A DNA stretch of 64,000 bases from the NCBI RefSeq assembly GCF_000717275.1, contig NZ_JNYV01000002.1, forward strand, positions 310,001-374,000, written 5' to 3'. A program made the position numbers and the translations under genes. The notes below the pieces were generated by a model that saw only the letters and a program-made list of their open reading frames with translations, had not been told where the DNA came from and searched no databases. Source of the DNA: Kitasatospora arboriphila. Lineage in GTDB: Bacteria > Actinomycetota > Actinomycetes > Mycobacteriales > Mycobacteriaceae. Of this stretch, positions 51,664-58,805 are shown one piece after another (positions within the stretch are counted from its first letter, which is position 1; each line of letters begins with the position of its first letter).

Positions 51664-51969
51664 ATGCGTCAGATCAAGCATCCGATGAGCCGGGCGATCT
51701 ACGAATTCGATGAGGATTTCAACGTCCGGGTTACCACCAAAGACGGCAAGACCGGCACTTTCGACCCCGAGGGTCGGTACCTGCACGGTGAGGTGAAGGC
51801 TGTGGATCCCGAACTGGCCCGTTGGGTGGGTCTCGGACCGCGCGAACCGGTGCCGATCACCCAGAACCGGCGTTTCATGGGCGCAGCCAAGCTGCTCGAG
51901 AAGATGCAGGCCGACAAAGCAGCACAGGATGCTCTCGCCGTCAGCCTGGAACAAGGAGGCAAACTGTGA
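51664..51969 (+). CDS. Small protein coupled to the Rieske oxygenase
   Basis: The 101-residue protein begins at an ATG behind AAGGGAG. It reads as short beta strands (AIYEFDEDFNVRVTTKDGKTGTFDPEGRYLHGEVKAVDPELARWVG) followed by a helix (RFMGAAKLLEKMQADKAAQDALAVSLEQ). It has no cysteine, membrane segment or known motif. It overlaps the Rieske gene by four bases (GTGA), so equal translation is likely; a role as oxygenase subunit, stabiliser or electron-transfer docking factor is inferred only from this coupling. I do not recognise the family. Confidence 0.8.
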   Translation: MRQIKHPMSRAIYEFDEDFNVRVTTKDGKTGTFDPEGRYLHGEVKAVDPELARWVGLGPREPVPITQNRRFMGAAKLLEKMQADKAAQDALAVSLEQGGKL

Positions 51970-53357
51970 CGAACACCGAGGCCCGTCCCACAGGTCAAAC
52001 CGATGACGACGGTTTCATCGAGAACGGAACCGCGTACCAGCGACTGCTCGACACCGACACCCACCCGGTGCCCGACATCCTGCGCGAGGAGTCGCACGAG
52101 AAGTACGAAGACCAGAACTTCGTGCCGGTCTCCCGCTACATCAGCCGCAAGTACCACGAGCTCGAGCGCGACCGCATGTGGTACAAGGTCTGGCAGATGG
52201 CATGCCGCGAGGAAGAGATCCCAGAACCGGGCGACACCCTCGTCTACGAGATCTGCGAGAAGTCGATCCTCATCGTGCGGGGCAAGGACATGAGCATCCG
52301 CGCGTTCTACAACTCGTGCCTGCACCGTGGCCGCACGCTGCGCGAAGAGGACGGGCCAGCAGGTAACGAGATCCGTTGTCCTTTCCACGGATTCGCCTGG
52401 AACTTCGACGGATCGCTCAAATCCATGACCTGTGCCTGGGACTTCCCTCAGGTCGACCAGGGCAAGATGGATCTGCCGCAGGTCAAGGTCGACACCTGGG
52501 GTGGTTTCGTCTTCATCAACATGGACCCGGCGTCAGAATCGCTCGCAAGTTTCCTCGGCGACCTCGGAAAGCACTTCGAGGCTTGGCCTTTGGAGGACCG
52601 CTACATCCAGGCCCATGTCGCCCAGGTCATCCAGGCCAACTGGAAGATCGCGCAGGAGGCCTTCTCCGAGGCATTCCACGTCATCACCACCCATCCGCAG
52701 CGAGTGGTGGGCACCGGCGACTCGAACAGCCAGTACGACAGCTGGGGAAACTTCAACCGCGGCATCACCGCGAACGGTGTACCCAGCCCGCACATCAAGT
52801 TCGTCCCGTCCGAGCAGGAGATGTTCGACTCGATGGTCGACGCCCGCATCGACGAGGACCCGATGGTGACACTGCCCGAGGGCGTGACCGCCCGCGAGAT
52901 GTCCGGGATGCTGGCCCGCGAGGGACTGCGTGACATCATCGGAGATGTCAAGGCAGACAACATGTCCGATGCCGAGTCGCTCGACAGCATCTACTACACC
53001 GTGTTCCCCAACTTTCACCCGTGGGGCGCCTACCAGCGCATCGTCTACCGGTTCCGGCCCAACGGCGACGACCACGAGACATCGATCATGGACGTCTACC
53101 TGCTCGGCCCCTTCAAAGGCGAGCGGCCCAAGCCGGCGAAAACCCAATGGCTCAAGCCTGATCAGTCGTGGATCGAGGCGACCGTTCTGGGTAGCTCAGC
53201 GCGGGTGTTCGACCAGGACGCGTACAACATGCCCAAGGTGCACAAGGGTCTGAAGTCGGCACAGTCGAAGTACCTGCCGCTGGCCCGGTACCAAGAGGTG
53301 AAGATCCGCCACATTCATCATCTGCTCTCGCAGTGGATCGGCGAGGACGTCGACTGA
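51966..53357 (+). CDS. Rieske non-heme iron oxygenase, alpha subunit
   Basis: From the GTG at 51966 the protein has 463 residues. The Rieske cluster ligands are Cys118, His120, Cys138 and His141 (NSCLHRG and RCPFHGF). The mononuclear iron site has His238 and His243 in EAFSEAFHVITTHPQ. It should introduce hydroxyl groups in a ring or demethylate a substrate using electrons from a reductase and ferredoxin, neither of which is encoded nearby. The coupled 101-residue gene precedes it and a zinc alcohol dehydrogenase follows two bases later, so hydroxylation followed by alcohol oxidation is plausible. The SnoaL-fold protein at 4.6 kb could be a small subunit. Confidence 0.95.
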   Translation: MTNTEARPTGQTDDDGFIENGTAYQRLLDTDTHPVPDILREESHEKYEDQNFVPVSRYISRKYHELERDRMWYKVWQMACREEEIPEPGDTLVYEICEKSILIVRGKDMSIRAFYNSCLHRGRTLREEDGPAGNEIRCPFHGFAWNFDGSLKSMTCAWDFPQVDQGKMDLPQVKVDTWGGFVFINMDPASESLASFLGDLGKHFEAWPLEDRYIQAHVAQVIQANWKIAQEAFSEAFHVITTHPQRVVGTGDSNSQYDSWGNFNRGITANGVPSPHIKFVPSEQEMFDSMVDARIDEDPMVTLPEGVTAREMSGMLAREGLRDIIGDVKADNMSDAESLDSIYYTVFPNFHPWGAYQRIVYRFRPNGDDHETSIMDVYLLGPFKGERPKPAKTQWLKPDQSWIEATVLGSSARVFDQDAYNMPKVHKGLKSAQSKYLPLARYQEVKIRHIHHLLSQWIGEDVD

Positions 53358-53359
53358 CC

Positions 53360-54403
53360 GTGTCCGCGACCATGAAAGCGCTGCAGTACCGCGAGTTCGG
53401 GGCGCGTCCGGAGGTCGTCACAGTCGACAAACCAGTGCCGGGGCCCGGCGAGGTGCTGCTGAAGATGACCGCATCGGGTGCGTGCCACTCCGATGAGTTC
53501 ATCATGTCGACGCCTGCCGACCAGTACGTGTTCGCACCACTGCCGTTGACCCTCGGGCACGAGGGCGCAGGCATCGTCGAGGAACTCGGCCCGGGCACCA
53601 CCGGCATCGAGGTCGGCCAAGCGGTGCTGGTGTACGGACCGTGGGGCTGCGGGATGTGCCATTCCTGCGCGCAGGGCAGTGAGAACAATTGTGCCCACGG
53701 GATCAGCGCACCCGGAATCCACCGGCCGGGCACCATGGCCGAGTACATGATCGTCGACAGTCCAAGGCATCTCGTGCCGTTGGGTGATCTCGACCCGGTC
53801 GCCAGCGTTTCACTGACCGACGCCGGACTCACGCCGTATCACGCCATCAAGCCCTCGCTGTCGCGTCTGTCCCCCGGCACCACCGCACTGGTGATCGGGG
53901 TCGGCGGTCTGGGTCACGTAGGTGTTCAGTTGCTCCGTGCGCTGACTCAGGCAACTGTCATCGCTGTTGATCTCGATCGATCGCGGGTCGATCAGGCCCT
54001 CGAACTGGGTGCGCACCACTCTTTCATCTCCGATTCCGATGCGGGAGAACGCATCAGGGAGCTCACCGGTGGTCGCGGCGTCGATGCGGTCTTTGACTTC
54101 GTCGGTGCGCAGAGCACAGCCGATCTGGCGCAATCGTCGGTGGCCGTGGCCGGCGAGATCGTCCTGATCGGTGTCGGCACAGGCACCGTGGGAGCCGGGT
54201 ACCTCACCCTGCCGTTCGATGTGTCTGTGCGCGTGGTCAACTGGGGCTCGCGTAGCGAACTGATGGAGGTCATCGAACTCGCCAGACGCGGTGCGATCAG
54301 CGTGACGGTGTCCGAGTTCTCGATGGACGATGCGCCATCGGCCTACGAACAACTCCACGCGGGCAAGGTCCGGGGTCGGGCCGTGGTGGTTCCCACACGC
54401 TAG
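53360..54403 (+). CDS. Zinc-dependent alcohol dehydrogenase
   Basis: The GTG at 53360 (GAGGAC upstream) gives 347 residues; an ATG at 53372 is possible. The catalytic zinc Cys is in SGACHSDEF and His in LGHEGAGIVEEL. The four structural zinc cysteines lie in WGCGMCHSCAQGSENNC, and the NAD motif is VIGVGGLGHVGVQLL. It should oxidise an alcohol made upstream in the same operon by the Rieske oxygenase. Its stop is followed after one base by the first 21-bp repeat array. Confidence 0.94.
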   Translation: MSATMKALQYREFGARPEVVTVDKPVPGPGEVLLKMTASGACHSDEFIMSTPADQYVFAPLPLTLGHEGAGIVEELGPGTTGIEVGQAVLVYGPWGCGMCHSCAQGSENNCAHGISAPGIHRPGTMAEYMIVDSPRHLVPLGDLDPVASVSLTDAGLTPYHAIKPSLSRLSPGTTALVIGVGGLGHVGVQLLRALTQATVIAVDLDRSRVDQALELGAHHSFISDSDAGERIRELTGGRGVDAVFDFVGAQSTADLAQSSVAVAGEIVLIGVGTGTVGAGYLTLPFDVSVRVVNWGSRSELMEVIELARRGAISVTVSEFSMDDAPSAYEQLHAGKVRGRAVVVPTR

Positions 54404-54404
54404 C

Positions 54405-54509
54405 TCCGCCGACCGTGCCCTAACATCCGCCGACCGTGCCCTTATCTCGATTGAGCGTGCCCTTGTTTCCGCCGATCGTGCCTTTATCCCGATTGAACGT
54501 GCCCTTGTT
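54405..54509 (+). repeat. 21-bp tandem repeat array 1, downstream of alcohol dehydrogenase
   Basis: Five units of exactly 21 bases start at 54405, 54426, 54447, 54468 and 54489, with a degraded sixth from 54510. Two versions alternate around the shared core CGTGCCCTT: one opens TCCGCCGACC, the other TCGATTGAGC. The array begins one base after the stop codon. Array 2 (54598-54786) contains the same type of unit on the opposite strand. Confidence 0.9.
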
Positions 54510-54597
54510 TCCGCCCGCCGGCCGATCCGATGAAGTAGTCGATCGAACACCGATGCACGACTGGCGAATCGAGTCGTCACGCTCAGCGGTGGGATCG

Positions 54598-54786
54598 GAT
54601 ATCGGCCCGGTCGACGGGTTCAACGGCCCGGTCGGCGGGGATAAGGGCCCGGTCGACTGGGATATCGGCCCGGTCAACGGGGATATCGGCCCGGTCAACG
54701 GGTTTAACGGCCCGGTCAACGGAAATAAGGGCCCGATCGACGGGTTTAACGGCCCGATCGGCGGAGATAGGGGCCCGGTCAACGGG
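54598..54786 (-). repeat. 21-bp tandem repeat array 2, inverted relative to array 1
   Basis: Nine units of exactly 21 bases start at 54598, 54619, 54640, 54661, 54682, 54703, 54724, 54745 and 54766. On the minus strand each reads like CCGTTGACCGGGCC plus a variable TTATCC, GATATC or TTAAAC end, clearly related to array 1. The array ends directly at the stop codon of the minus-strand gene. Between the arrays (54510-54597) lies about 90 bases without a gene. The intact 21-base period creates open frames on both strands, but I treat them as non-coding. Confidence 0.9.
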
Positions 54787-56307
54787 TCAGTAGATGGCTT
54801 CGCGGTGCGGATCGAAGTAGTGGCCGATCCGCCGGGCGGAGAGCTGACGGAAGATCTCGCCTGCAGCCGTCGGCCACGCGGACGTGGTGACCGCCTCGCT
54901 CGCTCGCAGCAACGTCACCGAGACCAGGGCGACGCGGCCGAGCGGGGTGTCGAAACCACTCGGGGCGCCCCATCCCTTGTTGCTCAGCAGTACACCCACA
55001 GTGCTGCCGACCGCCCACTCGCGGGGCGCTCGTACTCCGACGAGCTCGACATACACCGGGTCGACAGACGCGGTGATGGTGCGTACGAAGTCTTGCCCAC
55101 CAGAGGCAGCATGGGCCGCGACCGCGGCGATGATCGTGAAAAGCCAATGTTCGCGGGCGCTTTCGTCGGCACGCAGCTCGGGGTCGATGGACTCGACGAA
55201 GAACTCCGCGCCCACACCGACCATCGATCCGTTCAGCGCACCGACAAGACTCGGCGCCGACAGACCATCGGTGGAGATCACGGTGGTCCGTTCGCGCGCC
55301 ACCACCCGAAAGCCCCTCGTACCGCCTGGCCACAACACCTCGTTGTCGGGTAGCGGTGCGAGTATCTGCTCATACATCCGACCAACGCCCCGCCAGATGT
55401 TGTCGCGGGCCGTCTGCGCCTCCCGTGCACCGGGAACATCCTGTGTCGACTCCTGGGGGCCACGAATCGCAATGCCCACTCCTCCGCCGTGCTGCACCGG
55501 AGTCGGAGTCGACGGCATCTGCGAACGGGCATGTGCCCGTTCGAACGCACGTTGGGTGAAGGCCATCTCGTTGGACTCGGGAGTCATTGCAGACGAGGGG
55601 ATCTCGACCACCGCGTCGTCGGCCACGAGAAACACCAAACGCATGCGGCCGCCTGATCGCGCCGGGTCGGCCGGTGCTTGTGTGAAAACCCGCCAGCCCG
55701 CCTGAATCCGTTGCGCTGCCAGGGAGTACAGATTGTGCCCCGCGTGGTCGATCCGGTGGTTGCGGATGAAGTCCAGCGTGATGGTCACCGCTGCAGCGGC
55801 ATCGGTGGCGCGGGCGGGCACCGACCCTGCGGATGGGAACGGGAAGTAGGAGCCCGACAGCAGGTGTGCGAGGGGAACGCCGCCGACGTAGTCGACCAGC
55901 CACTGCGGGGCGTCCCGCGGATACCTCAGCAGATCGTCGCGGTAGGCCTCGGCGTCGAACATCAGCGCCGGCTCGATCGGCCCGTGCTCACCGTGGTCGA
56001 ACCGGACAACCGGGGCGCCGGGCCCCAGCACGATCTCGAGCAGCAGACACGCATCCGCCCCGGATTGATACCGCCCCACCCTCAGGTCTCTGGCCACCTC
56101 GAGCGCAGGCAGCGGCATCGGAATGGGCGTCGGTGGCACAGGCCCGAAGTAGGTCAGGGCGTAGCGGGTGGCGGTACCGGCAAAACTGAATGTGGCTTTG
56201 GCTCCGGTGGCACCGACGGGCTCGACCGATTGGATGAGCCTGCCGATGGTCGAGATGAACTCGGGCTCGGCCATCAGGCGGGCTTGCGTCGAGGACCAAT
56301 ACGTCAT
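54787..56307 (-). CDS. Large hypothetical protein of unknown family
   Basis: The 506-residue protein starts at an ATG (MTYWSSTQARLMAEPEF). It has no signal peptide or clear membrane helix. The first 300 residues contain mixed strands (ATFSFAGTATRYALTYFGPVPPTPIPMPLP and DACLLLEIVLGPGAPVVRFDHGEHGPIEP), including a stretch with FIRNHRIDHAGHNLYSLAAQRIQAGWRVF. The C-terminal 200 residues (FRVVARERTTVISTDGLSAP ... VESIDPELRADESAREHWLFTIIAAVA ... ARRIGHYFDPHREAIY) vaguely recall suppressor-of-fused-type immunity domains. I do not recognise a function. It is followed by repeat array 2. Confidence 0.75.
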   Translation of the reverse strand: MTYWSSTQARLMAEPEFISTIGRLIQSVEPVGATGAKATFSFAGTATRYALTYFGPVPPTPIPMPLPALEVARDLRVGRYQSGADACLLLEIVLGPGAPVVRFDHGEHGPIEPALMFDAEAYRDDLLRYPRDAPQWLVDYVGGVPLAHLLSGSYFPFPSAGSVPARATDAAAAVTITLDFIRNHRIDHAGHNLYSLAAQRIQAGWRVFTQAPADPARSGGRMRLVFLVADDAVVEIPSSAMTPESNEMAFTQRAFERAHARSQMPSTPTPVQHGGGVGIAIRGPQESTQDVPGAREAQTARDNIWRGVGRMYEQILAPLPDNEVLWPGGTRGFRVVARERTTVISTDGLSAPSLVGALNGSMVGVGAEFFVESIDPELRADESAREHWLFTIIAAVAAHAASGGQDFVRTITASVDPVYVELVGVRAPREWAVGSTVGVLLSNKGWGAPSGFDTPLGRVALVSVTLLRASEAVTTSAWPTAAGEIFRQLSARRIGHYFDPHREAIY

Positions 56308-56416
56308 CGCGCAGTCACCTCCCCACCTGCGGCCTTCTGATCCGTCACGTGTCGCGATCTTGTGATCGGCGTGCGATCGAAGCCATTATCGCGCACGTGG
56401 GGAGGTGCGCGCCTAC

Positions 56417-57211
56417 TTATCCGTTCCGGCGGTCACGCCACTTGCACAGTTCCGTGGCCAGGGAGATGTCGTAATCGGGACCGTTCACGCCGACGGTGAA
56501 CAGGGAAACGCCCTCGTCGGCGAGACTGTCGGCGAGCTTCACGGCTTCGTCGAGACCGCCTGCCTGGGACAGCTCCGCCGAGTGGGCGATCTCACCGGGA
56601 TCACGACCGACTGTTGCGCAGTGATCGGCCAGGACCTGCGACTTGTGCCGGTAGGTCTCCAGGTCGACGAAGGAGTGCCAGTAGTGAGCGTGCTGTGCGA
56701 CGAACTTGAGTGTCTTCTTCTCCCCGCCGCCACCGATCAGGATCGGGATCTCACGAACGGGTGCCGGGTTGAGCTTGGCGAACCGGTTCTTGATCCGGGG
56801 CAGCGCTTCGCCGAGGGCGTCCAGCCGGCTTCCCTTGGTCCCGAAGTCGTACCCGTATTCGTCGTAGTCGCGTTCGAACCAGCCTGATCCGATTCCGAGG
56901 ATCAAACGGCCGCCCGAGATGTGGTCGACGGTGCGGGACATGTCGGCCAGCAGATCGGGGTTGCGGTAGCTGTTGCAGGTGACCAGGGCGCCCAGCTGAA
57001 TGCGTGAGGTCTGCTCGGCCCACGCCGCGAGCATCGTCCAGCATTCGAAGTGCGCGCCGTCCGGCTCACCGTAGAGCGGGTAGAAGTGGTCCCAGTTGAA
57101 TGCGACATCGACACCTGCGTCCTCGGCGCGGCGAACCGCGTCACGGATGTTGTTGTAGTCGGCCGCGTGCTGTGGCTGTAACTGGACTGCGATCTGAATT
57201 GGTGTGCTCAT
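56417..57211 (-). CDS. LLM-class F420-dependent oxidoreductase
   Basis: The 264-residue luciferase-like barrel has family blocks VAFNWDHFYPLYGEPDGAHFECWTMLAAWAEQTSRIQLGALV, HISGGRLILGIGSGWFERDYDEYGYDFGT and PILIGGGGEKKTL. This closely matches actinobacterial LLM F420-dependent proteins of the TIGR03560-like group. It transfers hydride between F420 and a small substrate. It lies 16 bases downstream of the FAD-dependent desaturase-like gene on the same strand. Confidence 0.92.
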   Translation of the reverse strand: MSTPIQIAVQLQPQHAADYNNIRDAVRRAEDAGVDVAFNWDHFYPLYGEPDGAHFECWTMLAAWAEQTSRIQLGALVTCNSYRNPDLLADMSRTVDHISGGRLILGIGSGWFERDYDEYGYDFGTKGSRLDALGEALPRIKNRFAKLNPAPVREIPILIGGGGEKKTLKFVAQHAHYWHSFVDLETYRHKSQVLADHCATVGRDPGEIAHSAELSQAGGLDEAVKLADSLADEGVSLFTVGVNGPDYDISLATELCKWRDRRNG

Positions 57212-57226
57212 GAGTTCCAGTGTGCA

Positions 57227-58660
57227 TCAACCGTGCCGACGAATCGCGGCCTGCGCGGCATGCATGCCACACATACCGTGGACACCGCCGCCGGGCGGGG
57301 TCGACGACGCACACAGATAGACACCGTCCACGGGCGTTGCGTATGGCACGCGCGCAACCACTGGTCGCGTGAACAATTGCCGCAAATCGGACACGCCCGA
57401 ATTGATGTCGCCGCCTACGTAGTTCGGGTTGTATACCGAGAGCTGTTTGGCCGTCATGCTGTGCCTGGCGATGATCACGTCCTTGAACCCTGGGGCACAC
57501 CGCTCGATCTGCGCTTCGACCACTTCGGTCATGTCGACGTCAGAGCCATGAGGCACATGGCAATACGCCCATGCGACGTGCTTGCCTGCCGGAGCGCGTG
57601 ACGGGTCGATCACGCTCGGCGTTCCACCGATGAGGTTGGGACGCTCCGGATGGCGTCCTGCCTTCACGTCCTCTTCGTTCTGCCTGATCTGCTGGTCGTC
57701 CGAGGCGATGTGGAAGGTCGCCGACTTCGCGGTGTAGGGGTCGTTCCACGGGATCGGTTCACTCAACGCATAGTCGATCTTGAACGACCCTGGGCCATAA
57801 CGGTATTTGGCCAGTCGGCTGCGGTACCGGGTCGGCAGCCGGTCGCCCATGATCCTGCTGATCTGGGTCGGGTCGATGTCGAAGAACTTCAGGCGGGTGT
57901 CGGGCATGTCATCGAAACTCCGCACCGGGTGATCGGTTCGGATCTCTCCGCCGTGAGCTTTGAGCGCGCCGGCGAGGGCATCGGCGATCGACTGACTGCC
58001 GCCTCGCGCGATCGGCCATCCGCCCGCGTGCGCGAGCATCCCGAGTATCAACCCGAACGACGCCGTGGCCACCCCGCTGGTGGGCCGGACCACGTGAGTT
58101 GCGATGGCCGCGAACAACGTACGGGTGCGTAGATCGCGGAACATGATCTTGTTGAACGCGTCTGCACTCAGCAGCGCCTGCGGTCCGAACCTGGCCGCCA
58201 CCAACAGGTGGCGCGGGATCCGGAACGGGCCGAAGAAGTCGCTGATCAGGTCCTGCGAGTGCTTGGCGGCGAATCCAAGGGTTGCGCCCCATGCGGCGGC
58301 GTCACGGCCGAGCGTCTCCTGGGTACGCGCGAGATCGCGGAACAGCGGCAGGGCGGTGCCGTCTCCGAACACCTGCGACAGTTGTACCTCGGGGTCGAGC
58401 CATTCCAGTCCGTATCGGCCCAGATCCATCGAATTGAATGCCGGCGAGGCCAATCCGGTCGGGTGCACCACCGAGCACATGTCGTGCCAGAAGCCTGGCT
58501 CGGTCAGTTCGGTCGTGCGGGTTCCACCACCGATCGTCGGATGAGATTCGAGCACCAGAACCTTGTGGCCCGCCTTGGCGAGTGTGACCGCTGCCGACAA
58601 GCCGTTGGGTCCTGATCCGACCACCACCGCGTCGTAACCATCCGCCCTCACAAACACCAA
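57227..58660 (-). CDS. FAD-dependent phytoene-desaturase-like oxidoreductase
   Basis: The 477-residue protein begins near a GTG/ATG pair and has the FAD-binding motif VVVGSGPNGLSAAVTLAKAGHKVLVLE followed by GGGTRTTEL. The C-terminal flavin-binding block is VPYATPVDGVYLCASSTPPGGGVHGMCGMHAA. It is of the CrtI/phytoene-dehydrogenase-like family widespread in actinobacteria, whose members mostly have unknown substrates and need not make carotenoids. No other carotenoid gene is present nearby. It diverges from the PhoX gene. Confidence 0.91.
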   Translation of the reverse strand: MVFVRADGYDAVVVGSGPNGLSAAVTLAKAGHKVLVLESHPTIGGGTRTTELTEPGFWHDMCSVVHPTGLASPAFNSMDLGRYGLEWLDPEVQLSQVFGDGTALPLFRDLARTQETLGRDAAAWGATLGFAAKHSQDLISDFFGPFRIPRHLLVAARFGPQALLSADAFNKIMFRDLRTRTLFAAIATHVVRPTSGVATASFGLILGMLAHAGGWPIARGGSQSIADALAGALKAHGGEIRTDHPVRSFDDMPDTRLKFFDIDPTQISRIMGDRLPTRYRSRLAKYRYGPGSFKIDYALSEPIPWNDPYTAKSATFHIASDDQQIRQNEEDVKAGRHPERPNLIGGTPSVIDPSRAPAGKHVAWAYCHVPHGSDVDMTEVVEAQIERCAPGFKDVIIARHSMTAKQLSVYNPNYVGGDINSGVSDLRQLFTRPVVARVPYATPVDGVYLCASSTPPGGGVHGMCGMHAAQAAIRRHG

Positions 58661-58805
58661 CCTTAATCGCGTAACCGCGAGTCTTTACCGCTGATTCATG
58701 TTCAGGTTCCCGCCGGTTTCACTGCGATGCCTACCGTTCGACAAGTTGGTCGAAGCCCACGACCTCGTCAGCCCATCACTTTCGTCAGCACAGGGAGTCA
58801 CCACG

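Noticed and set aside
54420..54782. Minus-strand frame with a GPLNPxT-type heptapeptide repeat, collagen-like in appearance
   Set aside because: It exists because the array unit is 21 bases; it begins at a weak TTG without ribosome-binding site directly after a stop codon. Proteomics would decide.
54405..54786. CRISPR or integron-type repeats
   Set aside because: The 21-bp units have no spacers and no integrase or cas gene is nearby.
54436..55353. Open frame of 305 codons beginning in the 21-bp arrays and running antisense to the 506-residue gene
   Set aside because: The first part is repeat-derived and the rest is the shadow of a well-formed minus-strand gene.
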